This document shows positions 36,390 through 47,686 of a DNA stretch of 64,000 nucleotides, piece by piece. Within the stretch, counting starts at the first letter, position 1. Every line of letters starts with the position of its first letter. Position numbers and translations under genes: made by a program. The DNA comes from Megalonaias nervosa (Eukaryota; Mollusca; Bivalvia; Unionida; Unionidae), in assembly GCA_016617855.1 (NCBI GenBank), contig JAECUM010096223.1, positions 1 through 64,000 on the forward strand. The letters run 5' to 3'. The notes under the pieces were generated by a model that saw only the letters and a list, made by a program, of their open reading frames with translations, ran no database searches and was not told the origin of the DNA.

Positions 36390-38293
36390 ATATATATATG
36401 AATTGGTCTTACATCTGATTGGCTGTGATTGCTGTCATTCTGGAGGTTACATTTCTTGTATGATTTTGATCAAATGTGGAATTCAAGCTCACATCATCAA
36501 AGTCTGGGAAAACTATAATGGGTGAAATCTACTCTGATCTGTGACATTTGTTTTATTTGTTGTTTTTTTTTGGTTATGTACAGTCTGTATTTTTGATAGG
36601 ATTTTGATCAAAATTGGTAAATGGGATTACGACCTTTTGTGCAGGGCAGGCGACTTGGAACAGTTACTTGTCCAGCATCAGTCTTACTCATACTATACTG
36701 CACATAATATTGAATGTTCCTAAAATGCAACATCATGCAATAGTGACTTACACTTCCTCAGTCACTAAGTGTTTAACAAAATAGGTAAAACTGACTTCAT
36801 ACATTGCATAGGATTGTATTCTTTGAATATTACATACATTAGCCTACTTCATAAAATGGTCATTTGCAAGGTTATGTAAGGTTGGTGAGCAAGAACAGGC
36901 CTGGTTTAGCCTCTTGTTACAGTTTTGAAGTGTAGAGTTTTGAAAATGTAGATCAAGTTGTGATACATTGTAATTAACTGGGTTACCTGATTTCATGGTA
37001 GCCCAGACCCAGCAATCTGATTGCCCCTGGGTTCCTGGGAATAAGATTTGAAGAATTGACACCTTGCACTATTACAAACAATGTTGCCTGTTACGCATTG
37101 AAGGGCATGGTTAGAAGTCAGTTGGAGTAAAAGACTCCATTTAGAAGGAATTTCAGCAATTGCATGCAGAAATAACACATATTCTAGGTATGTTATATAA
37201 AAGTTTCTGCCTACTATAAGTTGAGACCATATTGTATTTTAGTGCTTAAATAATTTTTATGATAAAACTGAATTAACTTCTTACTGAGCACAGCATAGTC
37301 TTAACCTGATTGACTTCTTATCTTGTGCAGGGGGATGTCACTTGTCTACCTTGAGATATGTTGATTGGTGTCTTGGTTCATTTGTTGGGTAGGCACATTG
37401 TCTCATTGATGACCTGTCCTGTGTCATACACAAGTTCAGATAAGGTCATAGGTCACAGTATGGTTGGCACCTGGATAGATTGTCCCCACAGGTTGTAAAG
37501 ACCCTGAAATTAATATAATACACCTTAAGCACAAGGATTGACTTGGGTAGAACAACAGGTGGATATGATACCTCAAACACCTGTTGATCACAATTAATTC
37601 CCATGTTGGGGTGATACATAAAGTTTCTGTCTATACCAAATAAAATAATTTTATGGATAGAAATATAAATGGTACCATTGTGTACAAAGTATTATGTCAC
37701 AGACTTCTCTTACATAAGTTCTTATTTTTTTTAAAGAAAGAGAAATGAAAGTAAGTCAAATTTGCTTTTTAGCAAGCACCTGCATACAGTAAGCTCCTTT
37801 GTATTGTCAGGATTCTATACACTCCTATAAAGCCCCATCTTTAATTTTACATTAAATCCCTTCAATATTCAGAAAATTACTTCCTTTTATTTCAGCTGGA
37901 AGTGAAATTTCCCAACCTAAATTTTCAGTTATAAAATAAAACCTAGACTTGCAGCAGTTGTGAAAAAGATACACATCAACTTTGAAAAGCTGCTGGAAAG
38001 ACATGTAGGTTGTATTTAAATTAAAAATATTAACAAAATGTCCCTTTTCAATAACTAACTCTTGAAAACTGTATTCACATCTATTCAATTTTTGTTCTTG
38101 TTCAACTTTAAATATATTTGCCCAGATTCTAATTTAAATTCACAGGCACTTGTCAGTTAAAAAAAGGAAAGCAATTGATGACACCCTCTCCTTCCCAAAT
38201 CATCATGTTGATTCACTATGGAAAAACCCTTGATACCTAAACTTGGACTTAATTGGGGGCTTAATGTAAATGATTCTGAGTGGTTTAGAATTA

Positions 38294-38481
38294 CAGTAGA
38301 GCCTCTCATGAATGACCACCCCTTCTGCTAAAATATTATGGTCTTTCAAGACAGGTGGTCTCCCATTAAAGGGAATAGTACTCTGTAATAAGTCAATCGT
38401 TGCTTTTTTAAGAACTTTGCCATGATTGATGGTCTCTAATTGTAGTGGTCTGTAGTGTAGTGGTCTGTGGAATTTGTACTG
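38294..38481. mobile_element. Small pogo-type non-autonomous element
   Basis: Starts TA|CAGTAGAGCCTCTCATGAAT followed by GACCACCCC. The other end read inward is CAGTACAAATTCCACAGACC then ACTACACTACAGACCACT. CAGTA termini with GACCACY subterminal repeats fit pogo/Tigger-like elements. TA is present only on the left flank, so the right end is uncertain. Confidence 0.45.
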
Positions 38482-39310
38482 GGACAAAAATGTTTCATGG
38501 GTGATGAATTAGGCAACATTTATTTATTATGTACAAAGCTATTCCAACTGTGAAAGGTACATGTACATCATTCAGAAAGGTGTTTGGATTTGTGTCTTTT
38601 CTTTTTGTGCATCAGGACAGCCTTTCCTCATACAGGCGACACTTGTTTTATGCTGATTCAATTTACACACTTTCATTTTAATGCCATTTATAATGAAGAA
38701 ATAACATTCAATTTATGCGACTGTGCTCGCCTATATGCCATTGCTGGCGCCATGTGCTGTGACTCGCATGCAGCTCATATACGCATATATGTATTTGTTT
38801 GAAAATTATGCATTGCGTTAACATTAGTCTCTTTGTCTGACCATTTGTCTGACTCTAATTAAAATTCACTTATGCCCCCCAAACAAGAGATGTTGCTCAT
38901 CACAAGCTGCCAAGTTATTGTGTGCCTAGCTGATAAGTCCATGTACTGTGAATTGTCTACAGACTTTTGCACCATTACAGTAGCCTATAATTGAATTTAT
39001 GAATTTATCATATAAATGGATTTAAAATGTCAAGCATTGTTGATTTTTAGTGGATTTAGTTGGAAAGAAGTTGTTAATTTATTGGTGATGTTCTACTCAA
39101 TAATACAAGTAAATTTTACACAGTTGTTAATTTTGCTATTGATCTGTTGATCCAGTTGGGCTTATTTAATATTCATATAATTTGCTAACTACACCTTGAC
39201 TTGGACACTTTGATTATTGCCAGAAAAATTTGCATCCATTTTGTGCCAGCATCAACCTACAGCAAAACAGTTCAGGTTTGTACACATTTAATACAGCTTT
39301 CCTTTGATCA

Positions 39311-39373
39311 GGTACTGGGATAACTGATCATTAAGAGGAATGGGTAACCGATCATTAAGAGGGACGGGTTCCC
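39311..39373. repeat. Imperfect direct duplication (GATCATTAAGAGG)
   Basis: AACTGATCATTAAGAGGAAT and AACCGATCATTAAGAGGGAC in tandem. Confidence 0.8.
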
Positions 39374-41087
39374 AGTAGATTTTTACTAAAATTTTCACAG
39401 CAATACCAGTTGAAGAGAATTATTAACAGAATTTTTTTTTTTCAAGCAATTTTTTCGGCACCTTTACAAGTACTTCTCTTAAAATAGGCAAAAACGACAT
39501 ATTTCAGTTGGTCTGTGTGAGGGATGTCCTGTTACTTTCTGTCAATTCGGATCAACTCGAAGATGTGAAAGAAATTCAAGATATTTCAATTTGTTTATAT
39601 AAAATTTGCCCTGTGACTTCCTTTAGACTCAGAACAACTTGAAAATATAAAAAAGCCCTGAGATATTTCAGTTTGTCTATACAACGATTGCCCTTTTACT
39701 TTCTGTTGACCGGGATCCTCTAAAAAGAATTTGTCTTTGATATGTTGTTTTAATTGGGAGAATTTAACTCCTGCTTGAGACTGTTGGGTTTTCTACACAC
39801 AATTGGGCCTGTCAGAATATGTGAATGGGAATGCTGTTATTGTTGCAAACTTTTAACAGGTTTTACTTCTTGTTTTAAAAAGTATGGAAATCTTGGCTGC
39901 TTTTTATTTCCTTTTTTTGATATTTTCTGTCGTTCTCTGCAAAACTTTAACTCCCTGTAAACTGCTGCGTGGAAATTCACCAGATGTGTTACACTGGTAA
40001 ACATTGTGGGACGGTATATTGTGTCCTCTCACCTGGTGGCTCTGGTAGGTAGTGACATATTGAATTTTAAAAAAAAAATGTTTCTAAACCAAACTTTATT
40101 AATGTATTTCTAGTGGTAGGATACAATAAATGTAACAAGTTTTGAGTTATGACCCCAGAGTCATGGTCTTTAAGGGATCAGGGGGTGGGGAGAAAAATAA
40201 TTTAAAGCTTGTCAATTTTTCATGGTAAGCCATGTAATTAGCACAAGTATGTAAACATTCTTTGATTTTTTAGTGAATGCATGTTTAGGAGATTTCTGCA
40301 GTCAAGGGCCATAATTTAAGGTTCTATTGACTGGGGTAAATTGCCTTTACCATAAAAGAGGGTGTTGGGTTACACAAAATTGTATTTTGCAGTTATAGGA
40401 GTTGTATACTTGTCTTTAATGGAGACAGTGAACAAAGGCCGGACATAAATAAATGGTTTTTCCTAGAGATAAAACAGACTTTGGTGTGAAAGTTGAGCAA
40501 ACCACTGAGGGCAGGGTAGATTTGATGATAGCTAAGTTATTGATGATATTGTAATGAATAAACAGGCCTGTAGATATCTTCACAGTTAAAGGTGTTCGTT
40601 GGTATTTCAGCTCCTCCCACAGAAAACAAAGTTTGTAACTTGATGCCAGCTATAGCAATGTGTAATATTGCCTAGCTACACAGTTATTTATTTAATGCTC
40701 TGTAATATCTGTATAATTTTTTTGACCTGATCCCCCACCCCCATGAAAAAATATTTCCTAAGACTCAATAGATTTTTGAATTTTGGTACACATGTAGTAA
40801 CAATGAAGGATATTGATGGAGACATTGAAAACTTTGTATTAGAGGACCAATGAAGTCTGTTTACATGTGGTATGTAGAGATTTTAAGTTGTAGGCAATAT
40901 TTTCATGTTCCTAAAGACCCCAATCTAATTTGTGTCTGTTCTTAAGCATGGACCATAGGCATGGATACCTAAACAGATTTCATCCTGACTAATCAGTTTG
41001 ATGAGAGCCTATACTGTGACCTGCTTTGGGTACTTTAATTGAAATTTGGTCTGGGACCTATGCAGGTATTTAAATAATTATACAAAA

Positions 41088-41137
41088 GACCTGATTTTCC
41101 CAGATGGTTTGAGACCTGATTTTCCCAGATGGTTTGA
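41088..41137. repeat. Perfect 25-bp direct duplication
   Basis: GACCTGATTTTCCCAGATGG and the following TTTGA occur twice head-to-tail with no mismatch. Confidence 0.95.
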
Positions 41138-43660
41138 CTTTGCATGAGTAGTATTATTATAAATTGTTATTATAAACTGACTGAAACTTTTGGTTGCCAA
41201 TTAGGTAATGATATGAAACTTTCTTTCACTTTCACTGATTTAGAATGCACCTACCTAACAATTTACAGTTAGTTGCCATCAAAGGTGACCACATGAAAGG
41301 TGACCCTTTAATCAGTAAACTCCCATTCTCTGGAAGTTTAAACAAGACAAATTATTGCTTCATTTGTCCTCAATCCCATTCGATAAGATAGCACCTTTTC
41401 CATTGTACAGTCTAATGTTTTGAAAAGGCTGATGGTAAATAATGACAGAGATTTCTCATGTTACCATGATGTTTTAGAGAGATATTAATTTTTCTTTAAG
41501 AAATTGATACACCAAAGAGTGATATTTTATCATCTTGGATAAACAGTATTGCAGGGTTTAATTTAAGGAATGAACCCCCCCAAGTGCAAGTGACACTGTA
41601 AATTAAAGTGATTTAATATTTACCTGTGCAGTCAAATGTAGAGCTGGGTACCATAAAAAATTGTGCACCACAGTATTTCATGGTATTTCTGAACATACTG
41701 TGATACCTACTATGGTATGCCACAGTTTTATTTGCAATTAAATGTTTTTTGTTCTGAGACATGAGCCTAATACTATTTTAAAGAAAAATTCAGTTTGTCA
41801 ATAACTGGAAAAAATATCTTGCTCTTATTTATAGCACATTAACACTATAAAATATAGATTATATTATTTGAAGAAAAAAATAATTATCTTGAGACAAAGG
41901 AAAATAAAATAAGTAAAATATCTCTGCGCAAAAGAAATTTGCAGCCTCCCCCCCATATACATATAATAGATAAATTTGCTATGTGTATCTTATTTGTTGT
42001 ATAAGTTGTCATTAAAAACTGTAACTAAAGTGAGTTGATTACGCTCATGCTATAGCTGACACCCTGTACAAGACATTGTGCTGACATTAGAGAGCTTGTT
42101 GATACAAGTTGGAAATGCTGACACCAAAGCCTACTATACTAGCCATACTGTTAATATAATGGGCTCTTCTGAAAATCATGGCATGATTTGCAGTCTTGTA
42201 AAGGAATACACATTATTAACACATTAACATTTGCTAGAAAATATCTTTACCAAAAAAAAAAGACATGTGATCTTGCCTTTTAATCAGAAATGTTTCCAGA
42301 AATTTGGATTGGAACAGAATATCTTCCACAATATTGCTTTTGGCAACTACTTTGCCATATATGACATGTGTCAAACATGTGATTAAAGGATCATGAATAT
42401 AATTATATATGTAATATTCAAAACTGATTTTTGACAAACTGTACAACTGTTGAATTATTTTGTCATGTAAAACGATAACATACTGACAGAAATTACTGAA
42501 GTGCTGGTACAGTGCAAAAAATATAGCAGTAAACAGGTATACTGGTAATACTGTGTACCTCTGGACATCAGTACATGAAATTGCAAAATGTGACTCAAGA
42601 TTTCTATGACCTAAACAGTAACATACTTAATAAGTTGCCAAACTTCTGAACATTGATAAACTGAAATTTCTGGTTGATTTGTTTATTTATATTTTAAATT
42701 TTGTGTTTTGTTTATTACAATGAAAGTAGAGCACTCCCTGTTGCAGATCGCAGCATTTGCAGAATGAATACTCCATCATAATGATCTTGAATTTTCTTTT
42801 CATTACTGGATACAGGGGTGGGAGCCAACGGTGGCACTCTTCTTGCAGATTGTTGCCCTAGTGCAACAGAACTACCAAATTTCTTGAATTTCTTCTGCCC
42901 AGTCAAGTGGGTTTAGGAGTACCTGTGGTAATAGATGGACAGATGGAGGGTATCTTTGTATTCTTCACTAAAGCATAGGGATAATGAAAATAAAGGAAGC
43001 CTACATCTTTATATACTTCTCATATGTGAGGAGAATAAATACAGCATATCTGTGTTTATAAATTAAATTAAAACTGATTTTGAATTGGTATATACAATTT
43101 TATTTTGGGAAAATAACAGCGAATGGAAATTTTTTTTGGGGCAAGGTATGAATTTTCCTGGTTTTGCAATGTAAATTCATGTTGGGGATCCAACATACTG
43201 ATTTGAGGTCTTGTTCTGTTGACTTTTCAATTCACCAATCAAGTTGCACCTTTCACATTTAAGAAAGTGAAAAACATCATTTGGAATAGAACATTTTTTT
43301 TTATGATAACTCTTTGTAAGATGAAATATATTTCATCTGATAGGTTACCAAAAGTTATTGGACCAGAAGATTCAAAGGTCATCAGAAGATGAACCTCTGT
43401 TGGTGCCTGTCAGATCTCCTTATTATAAGTATATGTTGGTTTTAATCTGATTGGGGGATGGAGTTTTTTTATTCATTCGAAGGATATTTATTTGTTGGGT
43501 CTTTAAATCTGTGGTTTGCAGCAAAGTTCTCTGTGAGAAAACTTAGAGCACAAGAAATAATTATCATTTTTATGGATTGATATATATAAATTACAAGCTA
43601 GTATGATAATTACAGACAGTAAGGTGATAACAATGTACTCTGCATGGGAATGACAGTAAT

Positions 43661-43788
43661 ACATGTATATTCTGCTGTGCGCTTCATTCACAGTGTTGAA
43701 ATGCTAATATATATTCAGTTATATACATGTATATTCTGCTATGCGAGTCATTCACAATGTTGAAATGCTAATATATAATCAGTTATAA
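43661..43788. repeat. 64-bp tandem duplication
   Basis: Two 64-bp units starting ACATGTATATTCTGCT, with a few substitutions, 268 bp upstream of RECK exon 3. Confidence 0.9.
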
Positions 43789-44055
43789 AGTCCAATAAAC
43801 ATGGTTGTGTGTATTGTGTAGCATATCATTCAGGATGCTGCCCATTTTGCATCTGACATAGACTGCATTGTTGTCATGGAGTGAGTCAGCAACCTCCATG
43901 AGCCATGTGAAAAAATAAAAGATCAATATTGGTAAAACAATAGGACAAATGAAAGCTTTCTAATCAGATTTCCCTGCAGCATATTTACATCACTGATCAT
44001 TCTATCAGTGTCCTCCCTAGGACATGAATTGATTGGTTACTGTTCTTTTTTTCAG

Positions 44056-44130
44056 CTTCCCAGTGGCACAAGTCATATGGAGCAGATGTCGGTCCTTGCA
44101 CAGGCTGCCAATCATTGCCCTCCAGACTTG
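44056..44130 (+). CDS. RECK: RECK exon 3: middle of first cysteine-knot repeat
   Basis: A 75-nt, 25-codon exon in phase 0 between acceptor TTCTTTTTTTCAG and donor TTG|GTATGT. It encodes LPSGTSHMEQ, then MSVLAQAANH, then CPPDL. In human RECK, as I recall it, exactly 25 residues lie between the CRDVC-E-Q block and the VEIWNC block, with the only cysteine at position 21 followed by Pro. Both points hold here. Other residues are poorly conserved, so the match rests on length, the Cys-Pro position and the intron phases. It supplies the fifth cysteine of the CC1 repeat. Confidence 0.85.
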
Positions 44131-44880
44131 GTATGTCAGCCTCCCCTTTTTTGTGAATTATATATTTTTTTTGTTATTATTGATGTTACCTACTGACAGA
44201 TGTGGTTATTTTCATGATCAATATCAGAAGTAGCACCAATATCTTGGCTGCCTCATCATAAATCATATTTACCAGTACTTGTTTTATGTACATTTGAAAT
44301 AACAATACTTGAACACTCTGAGAACATTAATTCCAACAGAACCATGTAATAAAACATACCCTGAACTAGCCATGGTCACTACAGTATGTGCTTAATGTCA
44401 TGTTTGTTTGAACCCCCTACTGATTTTACAAACGAAAAGCATTAAGGATATAAAAATGGAGTCCCTTACACTGTCATCTTTTTTGCATTTCAAACCAAAC
44501 GAAGTTTTCAGGGTAAATAATGAGCCATCTTGCTATCCTTCTCTGGTTCCTGGAAAGGTCCCTTTTTTAGGGATACATAGAAAATAAAACTTGCCACCTG
44601 CATCCAATATTTGCAGGGTCCAACTTTCATATTTCTGAAAAAAAATCACACAAAATAAAAAGGGCAGGTGGTATAACTCTTTTTTACATGACTTCAGAAG
44701 GATGTTATGCCCTGAGTTACAGAACATCCAGAAGTGAAGCGTTTGCTACTATCTTCCCATTCAGTCCCTCTTTATAAAGAAGAAAACTTCTTTCCAAATT
44801 TGTGAAATTAATAATGTTAGATGACAACCTTCAGGAGTGTGGTCTTATAGGGAAAATTGCTTGAAGACTGTAAATAACCT

Positions 44881-45890
44881 ATGCCTAAGATTCACAAATT
44901 GTCCCGAATTTGTCAGCACATGGAACAGTGTAGTCTCATAAATGAACACATGAAATCATTCGTCAAAATGATATCTTCTTATATCAATGACACAACCGAT
45001 GTTATCAAAATTCAAGTAGTCCATGATTTACCTGATGAGTTGTTTTTGGTCACATTGGACGTCACTTCTCTGTACACTAATATACTAAACCATGAAGGTT
45101 TAACTTCTATAGCTAGAACTTGAGCTTTAAACAAACCTAATTATCATCTCACCAACGAGCGTATCTTAACTTTATTAAAATTGGTATTACACTGCAATAA
45201 TACACCTTTGATGCCACACATTATCTGCAAATTGGCAGAACCGCTTTGGGAACTAAAGTAGTCCCATCGTATGCCAGTATGTTTATGGGTGGTCTTGAAC
45301 GGAAAATGCTAAAATTTGCACCATAGAAACCTTACATTTATCTAAGGTTTATTGATGATATTTTTATGATATGGATTGGTTCAAAGTTGAAATTAAATAA
45401 ATTCCACTTATACTGTAACAGTTAACAAAACTGTTTAGTTTACAATGGAATACTCTAAGGAGAAAGTCACATTCCTTGATATTACAGTCATTCATGAAAT
45501 AGCACAATAACATTTGATTATATAAACCTACAGATAAACATTGTTACCTACTTTATGATTCCTACTTCCAAATCACTGTAAAAAATCTGGCCCATTTAGT
45601 CAGTTACATAGAATTAGATGAATTCATACTAAACAATCAAACTTTGAGAAACATGCCTCCCATCGCGTTCATTTCTTTGAAAGAAGAGGCTATCTGACAA
45701 CGATTATAACAGAAGTTTATCAAAAAGCAAGCTGGATGGATTGTTCAGAACTACTGAAACCAACTCAAAAAGTTTCCAAAAATGGCAGTGTAATACTGGC
45801 TATCTTCACATATGATAAAGATAATTATTTTCTCCAACATGCAATTAAAACTCTCATTCCAGTTGACATGTCTGCAAGCTTTGATTGACC
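44881..45890 (+). pseudogene. Penelope-like RT pseudogene
   Basis: In order, with frameshifts and stops: MPKIHK; ISSYINDTTDVI; LVTLDVTSLYTNI (motif A, with its Asp); YLQIGRTALGTKVVPSYASM, then FMGGLE; a TAG; LRFIDDIFMIW (the IDD form of the catalytic YxDD block). A C-terminal part follows with FFERRGYLTTI, KASWMDCSELL and SVILAIFTYDKD. PKIHK, LVTLDVTSLYTNIP-type and RFIDDIF blocks are characteristic of Penelope-like RTs rather than LINEs or LTR elements. Catalytic aspartates are still visible, but the reading frame is lost. Confidence 0.82.
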
Positions 45891-46063
45891 GCTGCTAATG
45901 GCCAATCAAATTGTGAATCCCACTCATGGTTACACAGTCTGCCATTATCTTAGACAAACTTGGCTGTGTTGGTTGTGTAAGTAAACAAACTTAATCAGCT
46001 GTTTTCTTTTGTATTGTGTTACTCATCAATGTAAACTTTTGTATGTGACAGTGGGATTTTAAA

Positions 46064-46260
46064 ATGGTAAAGAGGCGCAGTTATGGTTTGTGTAACAGTG
46101 ATGACCGATATCCTGAATGACTAGAAAATTGTGTGGAGTTTGTGCTTTTTCCGAAGCAGAAAACAAACTTGCAGAAATGCATGAGATGGATTCAGGTTTG
46201 CGAAAGGGTTCATGAACAGTTAAACCCATTAAGAATCAACTCAAATACATTTGTACAAAG
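46064..46260 (+). pseudogene. THAP-like domain pseudo-exon
   Basis: From ATG 46064 the frame reads MVKRRSYGLCNSDDRYPE, a TGA, then VEFVLFPKQKTNLQKCMRWI, then QVCERVHEQLN and INSNTFVQ, ending at AG|GTAAAT, a good splice donor. An N-terminal Cys, an F-FPK block, C-RW and a following Asn/Thr-Phe-Val look like the first exon of a THAP zinc-finger protein, a DNA-binding domain shared by P-element-like transposases and host factors. The final Cys-x2-His would lie in the next exon, which I cannot find. The TGA at codon 19 makes it a pseudogene. It sits inside the DNA that splits the Penelope-like element. Confidence 0.5.
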
Positions 46261-46803
46261 GTAAATACTGGCCGTCTTTACATACATCTTATGAATATCC
46301 TTTTAAAGCAATATTATTTTGTCAAACACAGCCCATTTGCCTTAAGTAACCAAACAGAACACTTATGGACAAATTATGGTTCCTACTATCGGAACATGTA
46401 TCAGCAGCACCTGCCTTGAGTAATAATGCAGCTCAAATATTTTACAGTCCAATCATGTCCTTATGACATTAAAAGGAAGACAAATATTTAATAAAAAAAG
46501 CAGAAACCCCCAAAATTTAAAAATAACAAATAACAAACGTATATCTGCATTTTTAAAGGATAAAATATGTGTTCCCCGACTAAAATGAAGATCCGTTTTC
46601 TATTTCACAACTATTCTTTGTTTTAGCATTTTGTAAACAATATCTGGCATACAGGGGAATTTCCTGATCCTTTGCCAGTTGATTCCTTGGTTCCAAAAAA
46701 ATGAAATAAAAATAAATTTAAATAAATAGTTTGAAAATTCTGTTTTGACTGGTCTATCCATGTGCTGACAAAGAAAGTATCACTACAGATATTCAGTACC
46801 TCC

Positions 46804-46805
<2 letters not shown>

Positions 46806-46866
<61 letters not shown>
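46806..46866. repeat. (TA)n microsatellite
   Basis: About 30 TA dinucleotides between the inserted DNA and the GIY-YIG relic. Confidence 0.96.
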
Positions 46867-46870
<4 letters not shown>

Positions 46871-46984
46871 CTTAAACTTAGTATCCAATGAACAAAAAAC
46901 ATCCAACCCTGACAGGTGAAACATTCGCAGAATAAAGTTTTAGATTGTGAGACCATTAATTGCAGCATTGAAGCACATTTACAA

Positions 46985-47309
46985 ACTACAAATATAGATC
47001 AAAACTAAGAGGACATTGTACCAGATGTGATGTCATTTATTTCTCGCCAGCATTAAATGTAGCAAACAATGCATAGGTGAGACTGAAAGGGAATTCCTAG
47101 GAAGAATAAAAGAACACTTGAGGGATATCTTTAATCATAAAGATTCCCCATTGTCTAAACATTTTAATCTATCTGACCACAACATAGCTTGTGTTAAATA
47201 TCAGATAATAGAAATCATTAAATCTGATCCAGAGTTCTCTAATAGCACTTTTTATAGGAAAGATAGAGAACTTTTTGGATATACCACTTACATACTCTAT
47301 AGCTGGTAG
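46985..47309 (+). pseudogene. GIY-YIG endonuclease relic of the Penelope-like element
   Basis: VIYFS (the GIY side) is followed, after a frameshift, by KCSKQCIGETEREFLGRIKE and HLRDIFNHKDSPLSKHFNLS, then DHNIACVKY and FYRKDRELFGY. CIGET stands for YIGET; R-KEHLRDI, HFN-SDH and RE-F are the usual GIY-YIG positions in Penelope-like C-termini. From 47118 the frame is open to a TAG after LYSW. A single-domain homing-type nuclease is unlikely given the RT relic upstream. Confidence 0.75.
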
Positions 47310-47566
47310 AAATTGACATCTCTGTTTAAATGGGAATTCAGGCATTTTTTTTAACTTGATATCAAATGGAGGTTTGAATGACACCCGTTGAGTTAAATGC
47401 CTGAGGGCATACAGTTGTGACAGCTGGGTAACAACTTAGAAGCTATTGCCACTCGCTAACTATTACACTTATTGGGTGTAAAAAAGATGAAATTAGACAT
47501 GTAATTGACTTTTTCCCATGGGTCTTTTCTTACCTCTGGGGACTTAGCCCCTGGGTCATAATATAG

Positions 47567-47686
47567 AAACTGCTGAGATTTTCACTCTATAATGATACAT
47601 ACACAGTATTGCATGTGAGGAGAAAAAAACTGCCGAGATTTTCACTCTATAATGATACATGCACTGTACTGCACATGAGGAGAAAA
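47567..47686. repeat. 60-bp tandem duplication
   Basis: Two exact-length units beginning AAACTGCTGAGATTTTCACT / AAACTGCCGAGATTTTCACT with few differences. Confidence 0.92.

Larger units (their letters stand above)
44760..47400 (+). mobile_element. Penelope-like retroelement, degenerate and interrupted
   Basis: A reverse transcriptase relic (44881-45890) and a GIY-YIG endonuclease relic (46985-47309) lie in the order and orientation typical of Penelope-like elements. About 0.8 kb of extra DNA between them (about 45890-46865) includes a THAP-like pseudo-exon and a (TA)n tract. Outer ends were not defined. Confidence 0.75.
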
